Part shown: in pieces, positions 1 to 5,862 of the stretch
How positions within the stretch are numbered: position 1 is the first letter of the stretch
How the letters are laid out: the number at the start of each line of letters is the position of its first letter
Assembly: GCA_043769275.1 (NCBI GenBank)
Contig: JAYVJM010000018.1
Coordinates: 1-7,414 of the forward strand
Reading direction: 5' to 3'
Source of the DNA: JAYVJM01 sp043769275
Lineage (GTDB): Bacteria > Pseudomonadota > Gammaproteobacteria > Pseudomonadales > UBA7239
Length of the DNA: 7,414 bases
Notes under the pieces: model-generated
The model's database searches: none
Seen by the model: the letters and a program-made list of their open reading frames with translations, nothing else
Told to the model about the DNA's origin: nothing
Program-made: the position numbers and the translations under genes

Positions 1-879
1 CGCGTGCTGTTGTGACGAATGGATGTTTTGCTGCACTTTCCATTCGACAAATGTTTTCACTGCCAGCGTAATCAATGCCAGCAACGCCAACAAAGAGGCG
101 CAGGAAAATGCGGCCACAAAGTTGTATTCGTTGTATAGAATTTCGACATGCAGCGGCAGCGTATTGGTGAGGCCGCGCACATGGCCAGACACCACCGACA
201 CCGCGCCGAATTCACCCATAGCGCGCGCATTCGACAAAATTACACCATACAGTAAACCCCACTTGATGTTCGGCAGCGTGATGCGGAAAAACATCTGCCA
301 GCCGGAAGCGCCCAACACAATGGCAGCTTCCTCTTCCTCTTTTCCTTGCGCCTGCATCAGCGGAATCAATTCACGCGCAACAAAGGGAAGTGTGACAAAA
401 GTGGTGGCCAGCACAATGCCAGGCACGGCAAAAATCACCTTGATGTCATACGCAGATAACCATTCACCAAACCAACCCTGCAAACCAAACACCAGCACAA
501 AAATCAAACCGGCAATAACAGGCGACACAGCAAATGGCAAATCAATCAATGTCAGCAAAAGACTCTTGCCGCGAAAATCAAAGCGCGCAATCGCCCAAGC
601 AGCAGAGACACCAAACACCAGATTCAAGGGCACAGCAATGGCAGCGGCAATCAGCGATAGGTAGACAGCCGACCAAACATCAGGATTATTAAAGGCCGCA
701 AGATAAGCATGGAGTCCCTTACGAAATGCCTCAACAAATACCGCCGCCAGCGGCAAGAACAGAAAAAGACCCAGCCAACCCAAAGCAATAACGATCAGCG
801 TACGACGCACCCAAGCAGGCTCAATTATCACAACACCATGATGCGGTGCGGAATTTTTGGTTGTTTTATTTAGCGACAT
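1..879 (-). CDS. cysW: Sulfate/thiosulfate ABC transporter permease CysW (3' end cut by window edge)
   Basis: This is an inner-membrane permease subunit that pairs with CysT to form the channel of the sulfate/thiosulfate ABC importer, fed by Sbp and driven by a CysA ATPase. I translated it directly: 293 codons are open from the ATG at 879-877 to base 1, beginning MSLNKTTKNSAPHHGVVI. The cytoplasmic EAA loop that docks on the ATPase is at residues about 184-203 (EAAIVLGASGW...ITLP). The stretches LPFAVSPVIAGL and NARAMGEFGAVSVVSGH are diagnostic of CysW. Hydrophobic membrane spans are spread through the protein, and the N-terminus is cytoplasmic. E. coli CysW is about 290 residues, so only a few C-terminal codons and the stop are missing. 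The start overlaps the end of cysT by 14 bases, which suggests translational coupling; a GGAG lies 11 bases upstream, inside cysT. A cysA gene would be expected next, outside the window. Confidence 0.95.
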   Translation of the reverse strand, partial: MSLNKTTKNSAPHHGVVIIEPAWVRRTLIVIALGWLGLFLFLPLAAVFVEAFRKGLHAYLAAFNNPDVWSAVYLSLIAAAIAVPLNLVFGVSAAWAIARFDFRGKSLLLTLIDLPFAVSPVIAGLIFVLVFGLQGWFGEWLSAYDIKVIFAVPGIVLATTFVTLPFVARELIPLMQAQGKEEEEAAIVLGASGWQMFFRITLPNIKWGLLYGVILSNARAMGEFGAVSVVSGHVRGLTNTLPLHVEILYNEYNFVAAFSCASLLALLALITLAVKTFVEWKVQQNIHSSQQHA

Positions 880-1711
880 GACGCTGACCACTCCACCACT
901 GTAATAAATTCATAAACAACAACAAGGCAAAGGAAATCACCAGCATCACGACAGCAATGGCCGTTGCTGCACCGTATTCGTACTGCTCCAACTTGGTAAT
1001 AATCAGCAACGGCGTAATTTCAGACACCATCGGCATGTTGCCGGCAATAAAAATAACCGAGCCGTACTCGCCCACAGCACGCGCAAACGCCAGCGAAAAA
1101 CCCGTCAGCAATGCAGGCATCAACGCAGGGTAAATCACACGCTGAAACGTTTGCCAGCGCGCTGCGCCAAGGCTGGCCGCCGCTTCCTCCACTTCCCGCT
1201 CCAAATCTTCCAAAATGGGTTGCACGGTACGCACCACAAACGGCAGGCCGATAAACGTCAGTGCCACCACGATGCCCAACGGGGTATACGCAACTTTGAT
1301 GCCGTATGGCTCCAGCAACGAACCAATCCAGCCATTTTTGGCGTAAAGCGCCGACAAGGTGATGCCAGCAACAGCCGTTGGCAAAGCAAACGGCAAATCC
1401 ACAAATGCGTCCACGAGTTTTTTTCCGGGAAAACGGTAGCGCACCAACACCCACGCCACCAGCAAACCAAAAAATACATTGATGAATGCCGCAATCAACG
1501 CCGTACCAAATGACAAGCGGTAAGAGGCCATTACACGCGGCGCCGTCACCACCTGCCAGAATTCACTGGCACTCAGAGAAAAACTTTTTATGAAAGCCGC
1601 CGATAGCGGAATCAACACAATCAGGCTCAAATAAAATACGGTAAACCCGAGTGCCGGACCAAAGCCCGGCAGCACCGACGCACTGCGCAACAATTTCATT
1701 TTTAGTCTCAT
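866..1711 (-). CDS. cysT: Sulfate/thiosulfate ABC transporter permease CysT (CysU)
   Basis: This is the second inner-membrane permease of the sulfate importer and the partner of CysW. The protein has 281 residues from the ATG at 1711, or 277 from an in-frame ATG at 1699. Diagnostic segments are VLPGFGPALGF near the N-terminus, RYRFPGKKLVDAFVDLPFAL at about 91-110, the EAA loop EEAAASLGAARW at about 175-186, and ARAVGEYGSVIFIAGN. I favour 1699 as the true start. It leaves nine residues before LPGF, as in E. coli CysT, and has GAGA six bases upstream. The 1711 ATG follows directly on the U-tract of a terminator hairpin and has only the hairpin's own GGGG as a possible Shine-Dalgarno sequence. 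The stop overlaps cysW. An attenuator separates the gene from sbp, so expression is probably lower than that of the binding protein. Confidence 0.95.
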   Translation of the reverse strand: MRLKMKLLRSASVLPGFGPALGFTVFYLSLIVLIPLSAAFIKSFSLSASEFWQVVTAPRVMASYRLSFGTALIAAFINVFFGLLVAWVLVRYRFPGKKLVDAFVDLPFALPTAVAGITLSALYAKNGWIGSLLEPYGIKVAYTPLGIVVALTFIGLPFVVRTVQPILEDLEREVEEAAASLGAARWQTFQRVIYPALMPALLTGFSLAFARAVGEYGSVIFIAGNMPMVSEITPLLIITKLEQYEYGAATAIAVVMLVISFALLLFMNLLQWWSGQRHVAK

Positions 1712-1716
1712 TTATT

Positions 1717-1739
1717 AAAAACCCCGTGTTGCCACGGGG
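1717..1739 (-). terminator. Rho-independent terminator/attenuator between sbp and cysT
   Basis: Read on the minus strand, CCCCGTG (1739-1733), loop GCAA and CACGGGG (1728-1722) form a perfect 7-bp GC-rich stem, followed at once by five T residues (1721-1717). It lies about 35 bases after the sbp stop and directly before the cysT start. A terminator inside an importer operon, after the binding-protein gene, is a known way to make the soluble binding protein in excess over the permeases. Its 3' arm is also the only Shine-Dalgarno-like sequence for the 1711 cysT start. Confidence 0.85.
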
Positions 1740-1773
1740 AGGGGGAAATCAACAGCAAAGCAGAAAGGCATAT

Positions 1774-2829
1774 TTATTTACTTGCGCTGTATATCTGGTC
1801 AAACAAGCCGCCATCACTAAAGTGTTTTTGTTGTGCTACCTGCCAACCACCGAACACCGCATCAACGGTAAATAACTCCAGCTTTGGGAACTGTTTGGCA
1901 TATTTGGCAGCCACTGTTGCGTCGCTGGGGCGATAGTAATTTTTTGCGGCAATTTCCTGACCTTCTGGTGTATACAAATATTCCAAATAGGCTTTCGCCG
2001 CTTCAGCATTGCCGTGTTTGTTGGCAAATTTGTCGACAACGGTTACAGGGGGTTCCGCCAGAATCGAGTAACGTGGAATTACGACTTCGACTTTTTCGGC
2101 TCCCTGTTCTTTCAGCGCGAGGAACGCTTCGTTTTCCCATGTCAGCAAAACATCACCCACTTCACGCTCCAGAAAAGTTGTAGTTGCGCCGCGCGCACCG
2201 GAATCCATCACGGACACATTTTTGTACAGCTTGCTAACAAAGGCTTTTGCCGCCGCTTCATCATTGTTGCTGTGCTTTAACGCATAACCCCACGCAGCAA
2301 GATAGTTGTAACGCGCACCGCCGGATGTTTTCGGGTTGGGCGTTACCACGCCCACGCCTGGCTTGACGATATCCCTCCAGTCATGGATATTTTTCGGATT
2401 GCCTTTGCGCACCAAAAACACAATGGTCGATGTATATGGCGAGCTATTTTTAGGCAAGCGTTTTTGCCAATCCTTCGGTATTAACTTGGCTTTTTCAAAC
2501 AACTGATCAATGTCATAAGACAGCGCCAACGTCACAACATCGGCCTCCAATCCATCAATAACTGCGCGCGCCTGTTTGCCGCCACCGCCGTGTGATTGAT
2601 TAACGGTTACTTTGTCGCCCGTTTTTGCTTCCCAGTATTTTGCAAATGCCGCGTTATATTCCTGATACAGCTCACGGGTTGGATCGTAAGACACATTCAG
2701 CAGTTTGATTTCTTTGGCATCTTTCGCCTGCGCTCCGCCTGTCAATCCCCATGCAGCTATTGCTATGACTGCCAGCAACGGCTTTATTCGAAACACACGT
2801 GTTTTTTTCGTCAACAGTTTTGTTTTCAT
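1774..2829 (-). CDS. sbp: Periplasmic sulfate-binding protein Sbp
   Basis: This is the periplasmic solute-binding protein that captures sulfate and delivers it to CysT/CysW. It has 351 residues, a little longer than E. coli Sbp because of an extended N-terminus. Residues 1-35 form a signal peptide: basic residues, the hydrophobic core LLAVIAIAAWGL, and a likely AQA cleavage site before Lys36. Both family signatures are present: LLNVSYDPTRELY at about 43-55 and NPKTSGGARYNYLAAW at about 165-180. Anion-loop residues QSHGGGGKQ (about 78-86) and DSGARGATTTF (about 209-219) are also present, and PEGQEIAAKNYYRP lies near the C-terminus. I prefer Sbp to the thiosulfate-preferring paralogue CysP because these blocks match Sbp closely. 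The start is well fixed: GAGGA at 2841-2837 sits seven bases before the ATG. It lies 57 bases downstream of the porin gene with no terminator between them, so the two are probably co-transcribed. Confidence 0.96.
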   Translation of the reverse strand: MKTKLLTKKTRVFRIKPLLAVIAIAAWGLTGGAQAKDAKEIKLLNVSYDPTRELYQEYNAAFAKYWEAKTGDKVTVNQSHGGGGKQARAVIDGLEADVVTLALSYDIDQLFEKAKLIPKDWQKRLPKNSSPYTSTIVFLVRKGNPKNIHDWRDIVKPGVGVVTPNPKTSGGARYNYLAAWGYALKHSNNDEAAAKAFVSKLYKNVSVMDSGARGATTTFLEREVGDVLLTWENEAFLALKEQGAEKVEVVIPRYSILAEPPVTVVDKFANKHGNAEAAKAYLEYLYTPEGQEIAAKNYYRPSDATVAAKYAKQFPKLELFTVDAVFGGWQVAQQKHFSDGGLFDQIYSASK

Positions 2830-2836
2830 TTTTGCA

Positions 2837-2841
2837 TCCTC
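2837..2841 (-). promoter_or_regulatory. sbp ribosome binding site
   Basis: GAGGA on the minus strand, seven bases before the sbp ATG. It is the strongest Shine-Dalgarno match in the sbp-cysT-cysW set, consistent with high expression of the binding protein. The remaining bases between the porin stop and this site are AT-rich and contain no terminator-like hairpin. Confidence 0.75.
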
Positions 2842-2886
2842 ATATTTTTTGTTTGTTTATTAGCTATTGATATTGCGCAACATGGG

Positions 2887-4476
2887 CTAGAAAGAAGCCT
2901 GTATTCGGCTGACGACCACATCTTCATCGGCGCGATCTTTCGGAAGCAACGCTTTGCCACCGCCACCCCAAACAAAATCGGTATGGTCGTAATCCAGCGA
3001 CACGCGCACCACTTTGTTCAAATACCAGTTCACACCTACACCCCAGTTTTGGGCTGATTGCGCCGATTTAGTGGCATCCGCAAAAGAATTCGAATTACCC
3101 AAAACGCCATCAACCAGGAATGCATCCTTGTCTATATTCAGCTCTCCGGTTCTCGCCACTAGCTCCCATGCACCCCAACCGCCGTTACCTGGATCAAAAT
3201 TTTGTGCCGGCTTGATGCCTTTTAATGACTCTTCTTCTCCGGTAATCGCCCACGCTGTTGTCAACTGCCAGCCATCATTCTCGATTTTATCGCTGCGGTT
3301 TTCTGCTTTAGGAATGCCGCCCGCGCTTTTGAAGCGCGACAGCCCTTGCAACTCTTCCACATACTCACCCAATAGGCCGATGCTGCCATTGAAGTAATGA
3401 AATTGCGGCACAAGACGTGTGCGCTCGCCATCCAGATACACGGTATTCACCTCCGCTTTCGTCACAGGATTGCTCGCCGCCGCTATGCTCGTATCACCGC
3501 GATAGCCAAAAAAGTCTTCTTGCCCCGGCGTTTTGAATTTAGAAAGACCGGTATTGCCGGTGCCGCCTGCTCCGTCATTGACGCTCGCGGCAACACCAAG
3601 CCCTAACCCCTGAAAAAATCCAGGTTGATTAAGGAACGGTTGCGCAAACAAACGTGCCTGAAGTTCTTTGTCCGTATTGCCGTCGCTGTTGTCGCCGGTG
3701 GCACCGTCCGCTGCACCGTTGAAAATGCCTACGCTGTAATTCAGCGTATTGCCGAGTACATCGCCACCTAACTGCACACCGACATCGCGTGACGGCAGAA
3801 AATTACTCACCAATGCCAGTTCCGCAAATTTGGTATCCGCAGAACTTTGTAAACGCTCAAGACCTAACGGCGGTGTAAATTTACCGGCACGCACCTTGAA
3901 GGCGGGATCAAAATTGCCATCGACATACGCATCCACCAACGTGGTGGAGCTGCCGCCGAAGTCCGGCGTGATACGGAAGCCGTATTTCTCAAAGAAACTG
4001 CCTTCAATAGTCGGACGCGCACGGCGCACCAACAGATTGTTGCTGGCTTCTTTGGTGGTTGAATCAACGCCGGTGTGCTGCCCTTTAATCCCGTTGTCAA
4101 AGTAGCGCCCGTCGGCCTGCACCAAACCACGCAATTTCAACTCGAAGTTGCCGTCGGCCGACTTCAAGCCAAAGCCCTTTTCGCCCGCCACAACCAACGG
4201 TTGCTCTTTCTTGACCTTGGCCGCTTCTTCATCGGCCAGTTCCTGCCTGCGCTCTAGCACTTTGACCTTCTGATTGAGCTCTTGCACGTATACCGGCTGC
4301 GAGGCTGCTTTCTGCTGTTCAAGCTCTTGCACGCGCTCGGAGAGCACTCTCAATTGACGCAGTACATCAGGTGGAATTTCAGTGCTGGCCGCACGCACAG
4401 CCTGCGGCAGTGCGGCAAGCGCAAACCCGAAGACAGTGGCGGTAAGTACCGGATTTTTTAATAAAAATTTACTCAT
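2887..4476 (-). CDS. OprO/OprP-type outer-membrane porin in a sulfate-uptake operon
   Basis: This is an outer-membrane beta-barrel porin resembling the phosphate-selective porin O/P family. The open frame reaches 4617, but I place the start at the ATG at 4476, giving 529 residues. AGGAG lies eight bases upstream, and the sequence from this ATG is a clean signal peptide (residues 1-29, core LTATVFGFALAALPQ, likely cleavage after VRA). Residues about 36-91 form a charged heptad-rich coiled coil (VLRQLRVLSERVQELEQQ, VQELNQKVKVLERRQEL), as in porins that trimerise through an N-terminal helix. The barrel begins near residue 101 (GFGLKSADGNFELKLRGL) and ends in ...VVSRIQASF, with the C-terminal Phe recognised by BAM. 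The family is named for phosphate channels, but upstream linkage to sbp-cysT-cysW suggests that sulfate or another sulfur oxyanion is carried here. That specificity is inference. Confidence 0.88.
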   Translation of the reverse strand: MSKFLLKNPVLTATVFGFALAALPQAVRAASTEIPPDVLRQLRVLSERVQELEQQKAASQPVYVQELNQKVKVLERRQELADEEAAKVKKEQPLVVAGEKGFGLKSADGNFELKLRGLVQADGRYFDNGIKGQHTGVDSTTKEASNNLLVRRARPTIEGSFFEKYGFRITPDFGGSSTTLVDAYVDGNFDPAFKVRAGKFTPPLGLERLQSSADTKFAELALVSNFLPSRDVGVQLGGDVLGNTLNYSVGIFNGAADGATGDNSDGNTDKELQARLFAQPFLNQPGFFQGLGLGVAASVNDGAGGTGNTGLSKFKTPGQEDFFGYRGDTSIAAASNPVTKAEVNTVYLDGERTRLVPQFHYFNGSIGLLGEYVEELQGLSRFKSAGGIPKAENRSDKIENDGWQLTTAWAITGEEESLKGIKPAQNFDPGNGGWGAWELVARTGELNIDKDAFLVDGVLGNSNSFADATKSAQSAQNWGVGVNWYLNKVVRVSLDYDHTDFVWGGGGKALLPKDRADEDVVVSRIQASF

Positions 4477-4477
4477 G

Positions 4478-4508
4478 GTCGAATCTCCTGTGATACTAGA
4501 AATTCGAC
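4478..4508 (-). promoter_or_regulatory. Stem-loop enclosing the porin ribosome binding site
   Basis: On the minus strand GTCGAAT (4508-4502) and ATTCGAC (4484-4478) are perfect 7-base inverted repeats around a 17-base loop. The porin Shine-Dalgarno AGGAG (4489-4485) is the end of that loop and touches the 3' arm, and the ATG follows two bases after the stem. Such a hairpin could modulate ribosome access, or it could be an operator-like palindrome. The repeat is visible; the function is inferred. Confidence 0.55.
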
Positions 4509-4510
4509 TT

Positions 4511-4600
4511 CCGGATGTCCGGTCAGCCGATAAATTATTGTTTGTTAACCCCCAGTTGGCTGGCGGGCGATTTATCTGCTTAATACTAACTGACGACCGG
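4511..4600 (-). promoter_or_regulatory. Structured leader upstream of the porin with competing hairpins
   Basis: Several inverted repeats are packed into this 90-base stretch. GCCGATAAAT (4526-4535, plus strand) pairs with ATTTATCTGC (4570-4579), nine of ten positions. It encloses a small CCAG/CTGG hairpin (4552-4563). Six further pairs join 4519-4524 to 4595-4600. A local palindrome CCGGATGTCCGG (4511-4522) uses the same bases (4519-4522), so the long-range stem and the local hairpin exclude each other. Alternative folds of this kind are typical of leader RNAs that switch expression. I do not recognise a known riboswitch class, and part could instead be protein-binding palindromes. No promoter hexamers could be assigned with confidence. 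Confidence 0.45.
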
Positions 4601-4623
4601 CACCCATTAGGATGCACTCGCAG

Positions 4624-4800
4624 CTACGACAGCCGGATTTTCTTTTTGGATTCTATTTGGGTTACTTTTCCATCGTGCACGGTGATTTCAACCGATCCAT
4701 AGCACAAACCTGCAAGCGCCTTCGCTACTTCTTCCAGCGCCTTGCTGTCTGCCACGCGGGTATTTTTCGCCAGTTCTTGGCTGCTCGTGTGATCAATCAT
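4624..4800 (-). CDS. yezD: YezD-family (DUF2292) small protein
   Basis: This is a small protein of 58 residues and unknown biochemical function. The conserved YezD/DUF2292 core occupies the C-terminal two thirds: ALEEVAKALAGLCYGSVEI followed by VHDGKVTQIESKKKIRL. The family pattern is an amphipathic helix, a YGSVEI-type strand, a (V/I)HDG turn and an I(E)xxxKxRL tail. Proteins of this family are usually about 55-60 residues and are often found beside sulfate or cysteine genes, as here. I choose the ATG at 4800, with AAGG eight bases upstream. The frame can be extended to a TTG at 4839, but that codon has no ribosome binding site. It lies 147 bases upstream of the porin on the same strand, probably as the first gene of the sulfate operon. 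There is no signal peptide, so it is cytoplasmic. Confidence 0.8.
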   Translation of the reverse strand: MIDHTSSQELAKNTRVADSKALEEVAKALAGLCYGSVEITVHDGKVTQIESKKKIRLS

Positions 4801-4902
4801 GATGTTAGCCTTGTTATAAGTGCCTTGGGTGTTGCTCAAGATAAGGCAATCAAGACATAACTAAAAAGACTTTTTTTGAATTGATCTATGCCCAAAGGAA
4901 AT
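4801..4902 (-). promoter_or_regulatory. Presumed promoter region of the sulfate locus
   Basis: This AT-rich gap lies between yezD and the IS630 remnant and must hold the promoter for the minus-strand operon unless one is supplied by the mobile DNA. Minus-strand candidates are weak: TTGAGC followed 15 bases later by TATAAC (4816-4811), which would start transcription nearly at the yezD ATG, and an isolated TTGATT further upstream. AAAAAG-A-CTTTTT (about 4863-4875) is an A/T palindrome without a GC stem. A CysB site would be expected for sulfur control, but I cannot identify one by eye. Confidence 0.3.
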
Positions 4903-5106
4903 ATAGCGGGCGTTGACATATAGTTAATCACGCAAATAAATAGACGAAACGATCATTTCATCCAAGGTCATATTTGCGTGGTTTCTCCAAAAACGCTTGA
5001 GATTAGCCCAGAGTTTTTCAATAGGATTAAGATGCGGAGAATAGGGTGGCAGAAACGTAAGCGTCCAGCCAACTCCATCTAACAAAGCTGCTGCATCCAC
5101 GTCATT
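4903..5106 (-). mobile_element. IS630-family insertion sequence remnant
   Basis: This contains the 3' end of an IS630-type element. The transposase fragment ends at 4924, and downstream of it the sequence TATATGTCAACGCCCGCTATA resembles an element end bounded by TA, the target used by the IS630/Tc1/mariner group. The opposite end is missing because the element is replaced at about 5100 by IS66 sequence. The end at about 4903 is my estimate, since no partner terminal repeat is available. Confidence 0.55.
4924..5106 (-). pseudogene. IS630-family transposase, C-terminal fragment
   Basis: About 55-60 residues from the C-terminus of a DDE transposase of the IS630 family, ending at the TAA at 4926-4924. 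The hallmark segment WTLTFLPPYSPHLNPIEKLW is intact and contains the third catalytic acid, Glu of NPIEKLW, followed by NLKRFWRNHANMTLDEMI. The N-terminal DNA-binding part and the two catalytic Asp residues are absent. The frame stays open to 5244, but beyond about 5106 it reads antisense through IS66 tnpA and has no family similarity that I recognise. It is therefore a non-functional remnant truncated at the IS66 junction. Confidence 0.8.
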
Positions 5107-5141
5107 CTTTGGTCTCCAAACAGCGGGATCAGAGAATGACG
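5100..5141 (+). promoter_or_regulatory. Hairpin sequestering the tnpA start codon
   Basis: Bases 5100-5116 pair with 5125-5141 over 17 consecutive positions around an 8-base loop. Fourteen pairs are Watson-Crick and three are G-U in plus-strand RNA (5109/5132, 5112/5129, 5115/5126). In minus-strand RNA the same three positions would be A-C mismatches, so the fold is specific to transcripts reading towards tnpA. The 3' arm contains the tnpA ATG (5136-5138) and the purine-rich bases before it. Insertion sequences such as IS10 and IS50 use comparable structures to stop translation of their transposase from read-through transcripts. Confidence 0.65.
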
Positions 5142-5483
5142 ACAAACCTAACAACCGAGCAACAATTTTGTCTTGATCATATTCAGCAAGCTGAAAACAC
5201 CGGATCGACATTGGTGGACTATGCTGCGCAGCACAATGTGCCAATTAAAAAATTGTACGACTGGCGCAGCCGCCTGCGTAAACAAGGCATTATTGCGATT
5301 GCGCTATTGGTCTCGCCTGTCATCAAGCCAAAACCTGCTTTTGCAAAAGTCATCACCGTGGCGCAGGCCGCGCCTGTGCAACCGATGCAGATTCGCTTGG
5401 CCAACATTGCACTGTGTTTTGATCATGTCCCCGATGTGCAGTGGCTGGCAAATTTAGTTCGTGCACTGAATGCACGCACATGA
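5136..5483 (+). CDS. tnpA: IS66 accessory protein TnpA
   Basis: This is the first of the three IS66 proteins, an accessory factor thought to bind DNA. It has 115 residues from the ATG at 5136; an in-frame TTG at 5109 would add nine residues but lies inside the hairpin. Residues about 24-50 (STLVDYAAQHNVPIKKLYDW, then RSRLRKQG) form the helix-turn-helix-like region shared by IS66 TnpA and IS3-type OrfA proteins. A Pro/Ala-rich linker follows, and the conserved tail MQIRLANIALCFDHVPDVQW corresponds to the usual ending about strands and a WLA(x)LLRAL helix. The stop TGA overlaps the tnpB start (ATGATG), indicating translational coupling. Its start codon is buried in a 17-bp RNA hairpin. The length and both conserved ends suggest an intact protein. 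Confidence 0.85.
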   Translation: MTTNLTTEQQFCLDHIQQAENTGSTLVDYAAQHNVPIKKLYDWRSRLRKQGIIAIALLVSPVIKPKPAFAKVITVAQAAPVQPMQIRLANIALCFDHVPDVQWLANLVRALNART

Positions 5484-5836
5484 TGCGTCCGTCGCGTAAA
5501 TTAGCCGCCATTTATTTATGCGTAGCACCAGTAGATTTCAGACAGTCCATTAACAGCTTGTCTATGCTGGTGGAAACAGGTCTTGGTCTGGATCCATTCG
5601 CCGCCACGCTTTATGTATTTATCAACAAAAACCGCGACAAAATAAAAATTTTGTATTGGGAGAAAAATGGTTTTTGTCTTTGGTATAAACGCCTGGAAAA
5701 GCAGCGTTTTCAGTGGCCAAAAAATACAGATTCCGCCACCGTAATTTTGAATGGCGAAGAAATAAACTGGCTGCTATATGGCTTTGATTTATCGACAAAT
5801 AAACCGCATAAAACACTGCATTTTTCTTCTGTTTAA
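5480..5836 (+). CDS. tnpB: IS66 accessory protein TnpB
   Basis: This is the second IS66 protein (the IS66 Orf2 family, unrelated to the TnpB nuclease of IS200/IS605), needed for efficient transposition, with unknown biochemistry. It has 118 residues from the ATG at 5480, or 117 from the adjacent ATG at 5483; both overlap the tnpA stop. The family core is clear: VAPVDFRQSINSL at about 15-27 corresponds to the usual TDMRKGFDGL block. LYVFINKNRDKIKILYWEKN at about 44-63 and GFCLWYKRLEKQRFQWP at about 64-80 follow. The reading frame is open back to 5441, inside tnpA, but that extension has no family similarity. Intact, with the usual length. Confidence 0.9.
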   Translation: MMRPSRKLAAIYLCVAPVDFRQSINSLSMLVETGLGLDPFAATLYVFINKNRDKIKILYWEKNGFCLWYKRLEKQRFQWPKNTDSATVILNGEEINWLLYGFDLSTNKPHKTLHFSSV

Positions 5837-5862
5837 CACACGCTGGAAGTATAATAACCGGC

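Noticed and set aside
23..664. Long plus-strand open frame of 213 codons
   Set aside because: It is the antisense shadow of cysW, whose minus-strand translation is unambiguous over the same bases.
4511..4600. A known SAM-type riboswitch before the porin
   Set aside because: The sulfur context invites it, but I cannot match the conserved core of any SAM riboswitch class, so only a structured leader is reported.
4477..4617. N-terminal extension of the porin frame to 4617
   Set aside because: The extension (MHPNGCRSS...) looks non-coding, lies over the inverted repeats and has no ribosome binding site. The ATG at 4476 has AGGAG and starts a proper signal peptide.
4913..4941. Plus-strand promoter: TTGACA at 4913 and ATAAAT 17 bases later
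   Set aside because: The -35 is perfect, but the -10 matches only three of six positions and the TTGACA lies in the probable IS630 end sequence. It could drive tnpA weakly but is not supported enough to annotate.
5107..5244. Extension of the IS630 transposase fragment to 5244
   Set aside because: This part reads antisense through the hairpin and IS66 tnpA and does not resemble a DDE transposase.
5480..5836. TnpB as an RNA-guided nuclease of the IS200/IS605 type
   Set aside because: The name is shared only. This 118-residue protein has the IS66 Orf2 motifs and no RuvC or zinc-ribbon features.
5850..5855. TATAAT just before tnpC
   Set aside because: It is a perfect -10 hexamer, but no reasonable -35 lies 16-18 bases upstream, and transcription would start almost at the tnpC ATG. 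Probably chance.
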